From assembly GCA_034008185.1 (NCBI GenBank), contig CM067081.1, forward strand, positions 154,162,258-154,226,257: 64,000 nucleotides of DNA, written 5' to 3'. The notes beneath the pieces are model-generated. The model was not told where the DNA came from. It saw nothing but the letters and a program-made list of their open reading frames with translations, and ran no database searches. The DNA comes from Gorsachius magnificus (lineage: Eukaryota > Chordata > Aves > Pelecaniformes > Ardeidae). Positions 40,822 to 53,136 of the stretch are shown here, in pieces. Positions within the stretch are counted from its first letter, which is position 1, and the number at the start of each line of letters is the position of its first letter. A program made the position numbers and the translations under genes.

Positions 40822-40964
40822 CTCTGATGTTTTATTAAACTGTCTTTATCTCAACCCACGGCTTTTACTTTTTTTCCAATTCTCTCCCCCATCCCACTGG
40901 GGGCGGGGGGGAGTGAGCAAGTGGCTGGGTGGTGTTCAGCTGCCTGCCAGGTTAAACCACAACC

Positions 40965-43900
40965 ACCGCCAAATCCCACAATCACACAGTCCTGAGACCA
41001 CTGTGGAGCAGCATCCATTGCTATATACAACCTATATAGCCTTGGATTATGTACAGCTGCATTCCCACAGTGAAGGAAGCTGCTGAGCCTCCAGTCACAG
41101 GATCACAGGGAGATGCATGGTACAACACCTTGCTGTTGGATGGACAGGAGATTCAGAAGACAGTGAGGAAACAGTACTTGAGTGGGGGACTCAAAGTCAC
41201 CCAACTCACACAAGGGACAAATCAAAGAGTACACAGAGGAGGATCCTCCCCAGCCCTCTTTAAAAGCCTCCCAACCTTTCCTTGCTGGTCAGGTGTAAGT
41301 CTCCTCTCATACCGTGGGCTGACTGCTGCCCGCTGGCTGTCCCGAGGCTCCCTGAGAAACCAGTTACCTGTGTGCCTCTGCTGTGGGAGGCCAGGACTGC
41401 CTCATGCTGGCTGTCTCTGGCTCTTCAAAGATAGGGAACCTTATGAGTTGCACTGTAAAATTTGCGTGGGAAGGCACGGGGTTAGTGCAAAATGGGCAGG
41501 GGATGAAGGCTGGGTTAAATAGCAGGCTAACTTAAAAGGACAAGCGTAATAACAACAAAATGGGACTAGGGAAAGGGCCAGAAAGGAAGGGGGCAGAGAA
41601 GAGCAGGATCAAAGGAGCAGGAAGAATAGCCACATGGAGGCAGAGAAGAAAGGCTGCTCAGCCCCAGGCTGTCACACTGCAGGGTGGCGGAACGCGTCAG
41701 GCCGTTAGGAGCACGATCTCGCGTCATTCACCGATCCAAAGGAAGCCCTGGCAGCTTCCAAAGGGACACCCTCTGCAATTCAAACGCTATTGGCGCAACA
41801 CAGAGGAGCCCCAGACTGAGCCGCTACTAGGTGAGTAGGTGTCTGAAGGCAATAGCCGACAGCCATGTCTACTGAGATAAAACCCGGCCACATGTCTTTT
41901 CAAGAAGCCAACAAAATCTCATCTTTCTCCAGACAGAAACCGAGTAATTCTAATAGCAGCATGACAGTAATACTCCTTCCTTTAATACCACACTCCTTAC
42001 TAAGAGATTTCGAAGCGCCATGCAAAGGAGGTGCCTCCATCGCCACTAACAGGTGAGTAGGCTGAGGCTCAGGGGCATGAGGGTGCTTCCCAAGGTGGCT
42101 TAGCAGCAGATCAGGGAACAGGGACCAGCCACCAATATCCTGCTCTAGTGCACTGGTTGCAAAGCAATGCTTCCTGTAAGCATGATCTGCTCCCCTCTCT
42201 ACTTAACGGGGATCACTTTTCCTTCAAACTGAAGAATACGCTTCCTCCAGTTTCTTACGGTCACCCTGGTGACAGGATAAAAGTCAGGTGACATCCACTC
42301 TTCCCATTAACATTCATCATCAGAAGTGAGGAAGGTAGGCGTGATTAAGGGGAAGGACCAGAGCCCTCCCAAGCAGAGATATATCCCCTCTTACCCTGCG
42401 TCAGCCTGGCTCCCTCCTCCTCGCCTGACTGCTCAGTATGCGAAGGACGTGACAAGTGGATTAAAATAACATTTAAGACAAGACTTAAAACTCATTAAAA
42501 AGAGGTGAGATCTCAAAGCAAGCTCAAACTGCGTCCCTACCTCACCCTGAAGAGATGGAAGATGGCAGCTTGCTGCACAGATCGCTGGCAGTTTCTGTCA
42601 CAGCCCATGTCAGGCTGCCACACACATACATTAAATACACAAACACACATGCCAAGGAGCTCGTGAGGGTGTTCAGTGTCATGTGCCAAACCCCATGCGG
42701 TACCGTGCTCAGCAAGGAGAGCTCTGGGGCTGGAAAGCCCCAAACCTGACCACATCTTCCACTGGCCAGCTGATCATTTTTCAGAGCAGAGCCCCACATA
42801 TTCCTCTCTTGGTGCTCCCTCAACCCCCCCTCCACTTTTTGATCCCACAAACCCATTTTGCTTTGGAAGCCAGCAGATGGGCACGAAGATGGGGGGGAAG
42901 GAAGGCAAAAGGGATTTCTCCCAGGCTTAGTATGACAGGGGTCCACCAATGGGTTTGTCTGGGAAATATTTTGCTAAAATGAAATGCATTTGTGGTGGGG
43001 GAAAGCACTACACACAAACAACTCCATCTTAGGTGATCTGCTCTTCAGATCATCCTGTTCTGGCTTGCTTTACAGATAGCACGCATTTAACCAATTAATG
43101 ATGAAGAGCCGGCCTAGCTATGGATGAATGGCTTGGATTAATCTTTTTTGTCTTGTGTATGATAAACACCAACTTGTCAGCTAAATCCTGTCTGTAGAAA
43201 CTTTATTAAGGATGATTATGCATGAGTCAGAAAGGACACAGCTTGACTTTCAGATCCCAATTTGAATTTAAGGGCTGGCTGGTTAGAAACATCACCTTGA
43301 AAACCAAGTAAATTTGATCTGGATGCCACTGAAGAGAATAAATACGGAGCCTGGTGATGTCATTTTTCTCCAAAGTCACTTTTCTATCTGCAGCAGGATT
43401 TTACGTTTATTTGAATGGGCACCTTCCTTTTGACTTTTCTTGTCTTTGCACTTTATGTAAGAAGAAAAAGAAAGCAAAAGGAAAAAAAAAAGGAAAAGAT
43501 AATTGTCAGTTTTGTGACACTACATATAGCTGCAGAGGGCAGAAACAAATAAAAGCTATTCATAGGGTTTTTAAGTTGGGTAGATAGAGGTCAAGATATT
43601 TACCTGACCTACTGCTACAGTCAATGGGCTGGAGGATGTTTTAGAGGAACCAAAGTGGGATGAAATATTTACGGACCCACAATAAGGTTACACATTATGA
43701 AAATTTAATGCATTTAATTTTCAAATTATTTTTTGTTTTTTTCACATTAAAAATATAAACTAGAAACTGTCAACCAAAAGATATTTAATGTCAAACTAAG
43801 TGTGCAAGAAAAGTAAAGAATGATCCATCAGATACAGTTGGCTAAATGGAAAAATAAGGAAAAATTAAGTTTGAATCGATCTGAATGAAATTTTTAAAGC

Positions 43901-44427
43901 TTTCCAGTGAAATGTTAAGACAAAAAAAATTCATTTTAGGTCAACCCAGAATGTTTTGGCCAAACCATATTAAAATGCTCTGATTTTTAATATTTTTAAC
44001 TGGATCAATTTTTCCTTGAGAAATATTCCCTAAAAAATGAAAGTCTGTTTTAAGAATACTAAAAATTGTCATCATTTCCACAATGGTATTTTTTGGGCTA
44101 AAAAAAAATACTTTTTCACCCCTTTGTTTCCCTTGACCCTTCCTTACCTTCTAACACTATAGTGACTACTTTGTCACTATACTTGACAAAAATTCACAAG
44201 AGCCTTTTATTCTCCCCCAGATTGATACGCTTACCTTTTATGAAAAAAATATTTGACCAGCTCTGCAATGCCAGTAATTCAACCATGTCATAGAGACGTC
44301 ATCCTTCTTTGTCCCATATGTCTGATCACATTGACTTGAGGCTTTATTCAGATTTATATACTGGACACAAAAGTCTGCATTTCTCTTCATTCCCTGGGTA
44401 GACCATTACTTGAGCTATTTAGGAAGG
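40965..44427. other. Intronic span, no exon recognised
   Basis: Contains the 157-codon plus frame 41049-41522 and several shorter frames without recognisable domains. A motif-dense segment at 43075-43290 may be conserved non-coding DNA. The stretch 43640-44110 is very AT-rich with many A and T runs and may be a decayed repeat. A perfect 9-bp inverted repeat with a 6-nt loop (TATAGTGAC/GTCACTATA) lies at 44158-44181. Confidence 0.4.
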
Positions 44428-44575
44428 AAGGATGCTTTTATAGCTAAGGCGTAAGACTAGGAGTCCAGATATTTGGACACGTTTCCAGCTCTAGCTCAGA
44501 CTGTTGTGCAATCGCGGACAAGGCATCCTGAGTTTCTTGGCAAAATAAGGAAAAGAGAATACCTCAATAATTTTT
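44428..44575 (+). mobile_element. MIR-like ancient SINE
   Basis: The segment parallels the MIR core in order: 'tatagctaaggcgtaagact', 'aggagtccaga', 'tttccagctctagctcagac', 'ttgtgcaatc', 'ggacaaggcat', and 'gagtttcttggcaaaataag' corresponding to the end of the core (ctcagtttcc...aaaatggg). About two thirds of positions agree by eye. MIR relics are known in birds but scarce. Confidence 0.6.
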
Positions 44576-47500
44576 TTCACTTTTTAGATTTTATGCTTTG
44601 AGGCAGTTTTTTCCTTACCACGTTAGTCAACCCAAAATCAGATACACAGTCCTCAACTGGGGACTAAGCCTTCTGCTAGGCCCCTTGGTAGAAATCTCAT
44701 ACTGAAGCTCAATTTTAAGGCTTTTGAGGTAGATTTGTTTTATTTTTGATTCTGCTTTTCGGAAGGTGGAAGCTGCATATTTTTCCCCATCAGCAGAGCT
44801 TACCATAAGCTGGCAGCACCATCCCCAGCAACCTGTACTCCTCCAGTTTGGTGATGCCCTTCTCATTTACCAAAAGCACTGTTTGCTGCAGCTCTCCCAA
44901 GCCCCAGCTGCACCTCAAAGGTTCCCACACCTGGATCCCACTGACATCCGTCAAGATCCCCCTGCCCATGGTTTCTGCTCCTTTTGGAGAATCCCTTTCA
45001 GTAAGCTTCACTGCCACCATACCACCTCCCCTCCCACGCTCCCGTGACACTGATAATCAAGGGACGCAAAAACCTCTGTGCAATCCATGTTCAGCTACAA
45101 CAATGATGGCCTTGCTCTGAAAACCCAGTTAGCAAGAGCAGCAGAGCCTCGTTGGTCTCTGCTCGGCATTCCCGCGCAAGGAGCCACGCAAGGCATTTTG
45201 CACCCCAAATTACCCCAGCGAAGAGCACGCAGGGCACTGGGCAGGGCCGTTTCTACAGAGATGGCCAGAGAGCAGGGTCCGATTTGTACCCACAGCTGCA
45301 GGACTACACACAGCTGCAGAAGTAGCCAGGGTGCAGGCATGGAGCAAAGCTTTCCCCAATATGAGGAGAGCTAGAAAGACATGGTTAAGTAACATCAAAG
45401 GGTCAGCCTCCAGGAAGGCACTTTCCACTGCTGCTTTCCTATAGCTGTACACAGAGACATTTCAAGCACAGTTACAACTGTCAGGGCTTGGGGAGAGGGG
45501 AGTGGTGGAAGAGGGGGGGCTCTGGGGATTTAGCAGCAGGCAGTAGACAACACATGCTTACCAAGATAAATGAATAAATAAAGCAAAATCAAAATGAAAT
45601 ATCTCAGTTAATAAAGCAGGGCCTGTCAGCTGATTCAAAATTAATGTCTACTTTTGGTGGTTTTGTTCTGAGAAAAATGTGCTATTTTGACTTTCCAGAT
45701 CAGTTCTTGCAAGCCTTCCCCAGCTTGGAAATCTGGTGCCTGTAGCTGCAAGCAAAACGGCCCAACTGCTCTCCCTCCTCCTGGGCCATGGCTCTGGCTC
45801 TGCATCTCACCCCATCTGTACCCCAGCGAAGCCAAGTACCTCTGGGTAGTGGCATCACATCTGATGGTGTTCTATGGCTTGGAAAGACCTGGCAGACAGC
45901 GTCCCTATTTCTCCACAGTGTGATACCCTGCGTAAACCAAGGCTGAGCACATTGTCACATCTAGGTAAAAAACGTTGTGTTCAGCACAGCCTGGGCTGCC
46001 AGCCTCTGCCCTGCCTCAGCAGAGGCAGGGGCAGGGGCAGGGGCTGCCAGAAAGGCTTTTGCCCCCTTTGTATCTCCTGAAGATGGAGGCTATCTGGGGA
46101 GCAGGACCATCCCATGCTAAGTCAGAGCAGCCCCAGAGATGGCTCTAATTTATTCAGGCCTGAAATAGCTTTTACAGATATTACAGCTTGTGTTATTTTC
46201 ATTCTCTTGCAAGTGAATAAGCACAAAACTGAAAGCCTGTTCTCCTTGTACTTTTGCTGAGGTTTCAGTCCAGCCGTACTGCCCCTGGCTCTGCTTAAGA
46301 CTTCCCAAAAAAGCACCATTTGTGATGGTGGTTTGGTGATGCAGACAACTGTCTGCTAATAATTGACTGAGACCAATACATTTCACGTAAGCCACTTATG
46401 GTAATAACTTTTGGTCACTAGTGATGCGAGCAAGGTCAAATTGAAACCCATGGGTGAGAGACGGCATAGTCTGTTCTGAGTCCCTTAGGACATCCGTTCT
46501 CCAGTGGTGATAACTGAAGTAGCAGGGTGGCTTGCCGAGAAAACTTAATTTGCAAGCAAGGAAATACCTTGGAGCTTGTGCGGGGCTGTCAGCAATGTGA
46601 CTCTGCTGGGCTGGAAATACTCTGAGTGAATATGATAAGGTGAAATTGGTCAGCACCAAGGCCTCAGCGCCATGTCACTCCCAGGGCTCTATTTTAAGGG
46701 TTTAAGTGGTGTAGAAAAGTTAATTTCTCCCCAGAGACAGAAACTGCTTATCCCAAAAGCAAAACAAACACCAAAACCTTTCTCCCTTTTACCTGCCTCC
46801 CCTCCTTTTAACTGTTTGCATACCTTGCTCACTCTTCCAAAATGAAACGAGGTCTGAACCCCATGTCCCATAATGTCAGTATACTAAGAAACAAAAACTG
46901 TCCATCCATTACCTGAATGCCCCCAATCAAAAAGCAAAGAGTTGAGCTCGTCTGTGTTTTAAAATGAAGGGATTCTTCCCTCCCTTTCACTTCTTGCAAA
47001 GCACAACCACGATGCTGTCTTCTCCAGAGGCCACCGGCTCCTCCTGCAAGAGCCCAGAACCTGCTTCTGCAAAGGGGGTGCCAAGGGCAGGAGATGTAGG
47101 AGCTCAGGAACTAAGTATGGAGCCCAAAAGGGCTTGTTCTGAAAATGCAGGTATACGGGTTATTTGAGAGGGGCTGGGCAGTGAATGCTTCTGAAGTTTT
47201 GGCTAGTAAGTGCTGATTCCCTGAAAACAGCATCCTGTGACTATCTGCAGGCTAGGGAAAAACCTTGGAGTTCTTGCTTTTTAATTGAAATACAGCATCG
47301 ATCTCTGTTTTTTCAGTAGTCTGCTTTCCCACATGGTATAACATCTACGTAGGAATTTTTAAGTGGCATGATGCAGCATGTCTGTGTTTAAAGTAATAAT
47401 AATAACAATCTTATCTCGAGCCCGCAGGATGCAGAGCGGTTCAGTGTGGGGTGAAATGTCACCCTTGCAGAGGACAGGCTGAGGAATTTGTGTGCAGTGG

Positions 47501-49249
47501 GAGTTTGTGATCTGAGCACAGGGGTTTAGAAGAGGGCTGCATTTCATGACCTACAAAAGACTAAAAAAATGAGATTTACATTCCAAATGTGCTGAGCAGC
47601 CCTTTCCCTTTAGTTATTAGAGGCACTCGGCATATAATTCATAATCACCTAATGGCAGGGTGGTAGGGGGAGGTGCACCATTGCCGCTCAACATCAAAAT
47701 CCCTCCAGGAACAGCAGTAACAGGGTTCTGCTCTTATTTATATCGTGACACTAAATGGCTGGCAGGAAGATACCAGCAAATATCAGAATAAATAATTCAG
47801 TAAGTGTAACGGAAGGTCACGGAGACTAACAGACGTGTTTCTGTTTCCTCTCCTTTTCTCTCTCCCCACCCTTTATTTACATGCTCTTTCTCTTCTAGTC
47901 TCCCCCTCCCGAATCTCCCTTTTTTGCACAATACTTCTCTCTTTTTTTTTTTCTTACGTACACAAAAATACCACTTAAAATGCAGCTTTCCCATTTTTCT
48001 GCTTTCTAGCCTCCGTCACGCTCCTGACAGTTTTCCTCCATCTGTCATTCCTCTCTGTCTTTCCTCTATATTCTTTCCCTCTTTTTATTGCCTGCTCCTG
48101 TCATCACCCACCACATCCCTCCTTGTGGGACAGCTGAGAGTGCTGACTTGCCAGGGTAAACTCAGTTCCGAGTTACACGACAGTAAAATGCTGCTGAAGT
48201 TGATAAAATCCTCTTGGCTTGATCTGGGAGCAGCAGCAGAATACGGCCCTGCATTAAAAGTGTTCCTAGGTTATCGCATTGCCACGCTACCAGATCCACT
48301 CCATGACCCAAGCTGTGGCAAAGACGTGTGCTTTGAAGTGGATGCATTTATGGCTTTGCATACTGACACGCATAAAACGCTCCAAGTTTTGATCTACATT
48401 CAGGAAAGCCAGAAAACCCCTTGGCTGCCACATAAAATCTCAACTCTTGGTGTCAGGCACTCGTTTTCCAGTGCCGCAACTTCTGTGTAAGGTTAAATCA
48501 CAAATTATGAGCCCAGAAGGCAGCTCTGTGATTATTCACTCAGATACCCAGCAGAGGACAGGCCACGGGACTGTCCTGAATTCATTTATGTTTGGAAGAT
48601 ACAGTCTGAGTTTTCAAAGTGTTTTCAATGGAGAATTTGCCACCTCTGAGGGCAGGCTGTTCCCGGGGTTAATGCCTTCCTCGCTAAAATGGTTGGCCTT
48701 GTATCTCGTTTGAATTCAGCTGGTTCAACCCCAGCCTTCCACTTGTGATGAGCCCGGTATCTGCCTGCTAGATAGAGTCTTCTCTGAGCGGGTTGCCTTT
48801 CCATACGCAGGTTTTATAGCCTGTGATAAAGCCACCCCTCAATCTTCTCTTTGTTCAGCTTGGCTGGCTGAGCGCCTTAAGCCGTGCGTTACGGACCGTG
48901 CCCTCCTCAACGGCGCCATCGCTTCTGCCCTGAACCCTCTCTGCTGCCTCAACCCTTCCTAAGTGCCTGAGGGCCAGAAATGGAAAAGCCACAAACCCAG
49001 ACATCACAGCAAAACAAATATTATCGGCCTTATGAAGCCTTTGTAGCCCAGTGGAGTGCTACGCAGGGATGATGCCTGGGCCAGCTGTACCCTGAGACAC
49101 ATCTGAGGCACAGCCAAGGTACATAATTATTTGCTTCTGGTACAGACACTAGGATACATCAACTCTATCTATATGCCATCTCCCAAACACATGTACCTAA
49201 AGTCCACATTGTTTCTGTCCACTTTACAAAGAGATCTAAAGCATTTCTG
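44576..49249. other. Intronic span, no exon recognised
   Basis: A short (GGGGCA)-type run lies at about 46025-46045. The plus frame 47924-48490 (188 codons) begins in a T-rich low-complexity tract and has no known domain. Nothing else can be named. Confidence 0.4.
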
Positions 49250-50600
49250 TAGAGCTACCTGGTTTTCATTATTATTTATCACTCCCCAAATTATTATTAG
49301 TGTACTTTATGGAACATTTTGTCATGATTTTTTCTAGTTCTTTAATAAAAATTGTAACTAGCCTAATGCAAAAATCCATTACCTGTAACACCCTGTGAGA
49401 TCTGTTTTATACCTATAGAAAAGTTCATTTTAAACTCTGTAATTTAGCCAGCTTTTTAATCCATTTAATGTGCATCATGTTGGTTTCTGTAGCTTATTAA
49501 TCAAAATGTCATCTGGTACCGAGTCAAGTGCCTAAAAGAAGAGAAGGAATATTCAATCAACACTAGCACCTTTATCAACAAAAATTAGTTTAATGAGATC
49601 TTTTGTTATAAATCCATGCTGATTAGAATTAGTTAGCATATCTGAATTTAATTGTTTATTAATTTATTAATTACAATAGCTGCTGCATTACTTTTCCCAG
49701 TATTGCTATATTTACACTTTTCAAGAGTTTGAATAATACCAGCTTTCTCCTATATCTTTGATATTTCACCAATATCCTGACACATTCTGAAAATCACCAT
49801 TTATATGAATTAAGTCTGGAAATTTCCTTAGCCAGCTCTTTTAAAATGCTTGGTATCAAATTATTCAGATCTATTAAATTAAAATGACTGACTTTATTAA
49901 CTGTGCTCCGCCAGTCTAAATTACTGCTGGAGAAGAAAGTATTTTATTGTCATCATATGGCAAGAATAGCTCATCTAGCTTTTTTCCAAAAGAAGAATAA
50001 AAATAATTATTAAACATATCCTTGATTTCCACTTATTTTTTTAATCATTTCCATTTGGCAAAAGACAAATACTATTGTTAGCATTTCTATCATTAATATG
50101 CTTTGCTCTTGCAGAGTATATAATAATAATTTACTTGAAGTGTCTGCTTTTTAATAGCTTTTGGCTCTTTGTTTCCTGTATTAACTCAGCCAGATATAGC
50201 TTTCCCTTCTTGTGCTTCTTTTCCTATCTAGCTTTTACCATTCCTAGTTTCTAATTTCCAGCTATTTCAGTGTGTTGCCCTTTCTTCTTTCTGCATGTGA
50301 GAATAGGCGCATTCAGTTTTTATTTCCTGCTACTCTTACTTCCCCTCATAGCAAAGTTATTGTAGTTTTTAACAATATGATCTTCTTTCTCACACACAGC
50401 ACCACGGCTTTTTGCAGACATCTAGTAAAATGTTGTCAATAAGCTCCCAATTACCTGTTCGGATTCTTCAGATTTTATCTATCTCCACATTAATTTGGTC
50501 CTTCATCATTTTCAGCTTTGTGAAATGTTACGTAGTTCTTTCTCCTTTTGCCTTCAACCTTCAGGGCTTTATTTTCTTCAGTACGCTTGCATAGTTCAGT
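49250..50600 (-). mobile_element. Ancient CR1/L3-type LINE fossil, long and heavily decayed
   Basis: The plus strand is the antisense of an old CR1 ORF2. In order it shows 'ttaatccatttaatgtgcat', 'caaaatgtcatctggtaccg' and 'gtcaagtgcc', 'cacctttatcaac', 'aaatccatgctgatt', 'gccagctcttttaaaatgct', 'atcatatgg', 'ctagtaaaatgtt' and 'ttttcagctttgtgaaat'. These match, in the same order, the antisense of an amniote-wide CR1/L3 element that I recall from reptilian and mammalian genomes. It is AT-rich with no surviving frame. Boundaries are approximate and several internal deletions are likely. Confidence 0.75.
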
Positions 50601-53020
50601 GGGATCTGTTTCTCAACAGGCAAATGTCTGGAATTTTTTTATGTTTGCCTGTCTCTGTATATGCAGTGGCAGACGTGCAGGGCCAGGAGATGCTCATGCA
50701 GAAGGGATAGGAACAGTCCGGATCTGCTCTTCCAGTGACACACCAGCAAGACAAACTTTCACAGGCCTGAACGTGCCGTTGTCGTGTTGCCATACGGTCT
50801 GACATTCCCCCCCCCCCACGCTGTTAGCACCGCGCTGACCCCAACAGTCATCAGCCTGGCTTTAACTTAAATCCCCCATACGCAACTATAGAGTCATCAA
50901 AGTGTACTGAGAGCTATGAATCTGTGCTGAAAGGAAAAATTTAAGTGAGTTAAGCAGAACGATTTAAGTCACCCCTAGCTATGCAGTGCTCTGCCACCCA
51001 TGGGTAAAGCAGGCAAGTTTTGTAAGCAAATCCTTTCCCAGCACACGGGCTTAGTCATCAGTGAAAGCTGCTGGCTCGCTCCCATCCCAACTGTGGTTCA
51101 GCTACTGCTTGGAGGTCAGCTCTGCAGGCACTTGATAAAGCTTCAATTAAGTGCTCTTCTTCCAGCACTTGCTGATTTACACATCTTCTGCCCGCATCGG
51201 CCATTTTGCTGAATAAGCCCGCATAACGTAAGGACCGCACGCGCAGAAGCGTCGAACTTTCCCTGCCTGGAGCAGGAATTAAGCTCCTCAAGCCTGGGCG
51301 TCACCGGGCAGCTTAAAATAAATAAGAATATTCAAATGAAGTTTTTAAAAGGGGTGAGGGGAATAGAGCTGCAGAGGGCATAGTACAAGTGTTACTGTAG
51401 ATACTTCAACTGGGTAATTAATAATACATGGCATATCAATTCCAGACGGCCTCTGAGCTGTATTTCCGTGTGGAGATGTGCACGTCTGCGTTCAGATGCT
51501 ACTGTGACGGGATGGTATAAAAATTTCAGCAACGGGACCATCACGGTACGCTTCTCCATCCTGGGGAACAGCCTGGTGGATCAGCCCCCCCAGAGAGATA
51601 ACGATCGAAAGGCCTGACCTTACCTGCTCATTAACGGGGGTCACACTTAACTGCAGCGAGCAGTTGTCGTACCGAAGCCTTGCACTCGTGTTCAATTGCT
51701 TAGGCTACAAGTCAAAATGGAAAGTGACTCGTAATGACTGCAAATCCCTCTGGGAAAAATGAAAAAGTAACAAGCATAAGATGACGGAAATTATTTGGTC
51801 GACACAACGTGCATGAAGGAAGAGCTGCGTTATTTATTTGCAAGTGACACTGCTTGAAAGGGAACGTTTACATTTGTACTTTTCGCAGAAGAAATGAGTT
51901 CTGCAGAGATAGCAATGTTAGAGGCATATTGGACTATTCAAGAAAAGACCCAACATTTTCATTTGTAGTATGAATTGATATAAAGTCTCAGATTTTTTCC
52001 TTGGACTTTTTGGGCAGTAGTTCAGAATAACAACTTTTAAAAATTCACTTGAAAATTTATCATCCCAGGCACAAAATCTTCTTCCTTGCCAGGAGTGTAG
52101 TAAAAAACCAAACGAACATTATTTTACTCCCTCCTCAGGAAAAAATACATGTCCCAGCCAAACAGGCAAGTGGAATTTGGCAAGACCAAACTGTTGACAT
52201 GCTTTTATTATCCCAACAAATAAAACGTTAACTGCAAGTGTTACATGGCACTCGCCTTCTATGTAGGTCATTCTCTCTAGGCAACCTCCTGCTCAACTCA
52301 AGGAAATATTTAAAGGGACTCACATGGCAGTGAACCTGTGCAAGGAGTGATTAGTTAGTCCCTGGGAGGTTTGGTCTGCAAGGCCTTTCTCCATTTTTTT
52401 GTCAAGTCTTTTCACAAGCAAAAATTAATGCTGGGCAAAATCTGTGTCCCACTGAAGTCAAAGGCATGCTTGCTTCCACCTTCAGCAAGACCGACTTTGC
52501 TCCCCTGGACTTAAAAGCAGTTTTGCTTGAGCAAGAACAGAGTAAAAGCTATGTGTGATCTTCAGCACATTGCCCTGGGCTAACTCCAGGGAACATGATC
52601 TTCTCAAAGCCCAGCTGCAGACATGAGAGCTTATTTAAGACTACTTTAAAATGCAAATTACACTGGCATGCTCATCATATGCCTATGGATCCACTAACAG
52701 GGAAATATGCACAGTCCACAAATATCCATGATCTGAGGGAGGCTCACCAGGATGCTGAGAGTTAAGAGTGAAAATCCCGGATAAGGGTCCATCCTGAACT
52801 TACGCAACGAAGAACAGACTATCAGCATGGATTTACTCTGATTTTTCATGCTTTTCTCGGTTTAAGTCAGAACCTTAACCTTTTTTTAATATGGCCTTTT
52901 TTTTTAATATGGGTTTTCTACAGGCTTGCCAACAGAACAACTGACAGGCAGCCATGAATTGCAAGGATATAAATACATCCGAGGGCTGTGGTCGTCAGAG
53001 CTGATACAGTAAATGATTAC
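50601..53020. other. Intronic span, no exon recognised
   Basis: A C-run lies at about 50807-50817. The stretch 52430-52560 contains 'gtcccactgaagtcaaaggc', which may be a scrap of an old amniote repeat with a 'cactgaagtcaatgg' core. No exon or RNA gene is recognised. Confidence 0.4.
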
Positions 53021-53096
53021 TCTTACGGATTACTTCGCAGTGCTGCATTTTGTAGAAGCAATCTGATCGCTGATTATTCCAGGTAGCAAGTTTAGG

Positions 53097-53120
53097 AAAA
53101 AAAAAAAAAAAAAAAAAAAA
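53097..53120 (+). repeat. A24 homopolymer run
   Basis: Twenty-four uninterrupted A residues at the end of an otherwise non-repetitive segment. TGATTACTCT occurs at 53014-53023 and again at 53127-53136, so the A-run could be the tail of a very short retroposed sequence. The 6 bp between tail and right repeat weaken that reading. The upstream 100 bp match no RNA I know. Confidence 0.8.
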
Positions 53121-53136
53121 GCACCGTGATTACTCT

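Larger units (their letters stand above)
40197..40964 (+). mobile_element. Second avian ERV solo LTR, split by a CR1 insertion
   Basis: The LTR begins TGTCCTGGTTTCTGCTGGGA. It continues through 'gctgggagggggcacggcca', 'ccatatgatgtcatgc', 'ggcatcggtcagcagg' and 'gagcaattgcattgcgcatc', and ends near 'gttaaaccacaacc'. This order matches a solo LTR family I know from many neoavian genomes. An ATTAAA signal at 40834-40839 gives plus orientation, antisense to TMEM178B. Without the inserted CR1 the LTR would be about 535 bp. The likely target duplication is ACCAC (40192-40196) and ACCGC (40965-40969), imperfect, and the terminal CA appears mutated. No internal retroviral genes are nearby. Confidence 0.88.

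Noticed and set aside
44158..44181. 9-bp perfect inverted repeat TATAGTGAC/GTCACTATA
   Set aside because: Short, in AT-rich DNA, with no terminator or small-RNA role implied in a vertebrate intron. Probably chance.
47924..48490. 188-codon open frame on the plus strand
   Set aside because: It begins in a T-rich low-complexity run, has no splice context for a vertebrate exon of this size, and shows no recognisable domain.
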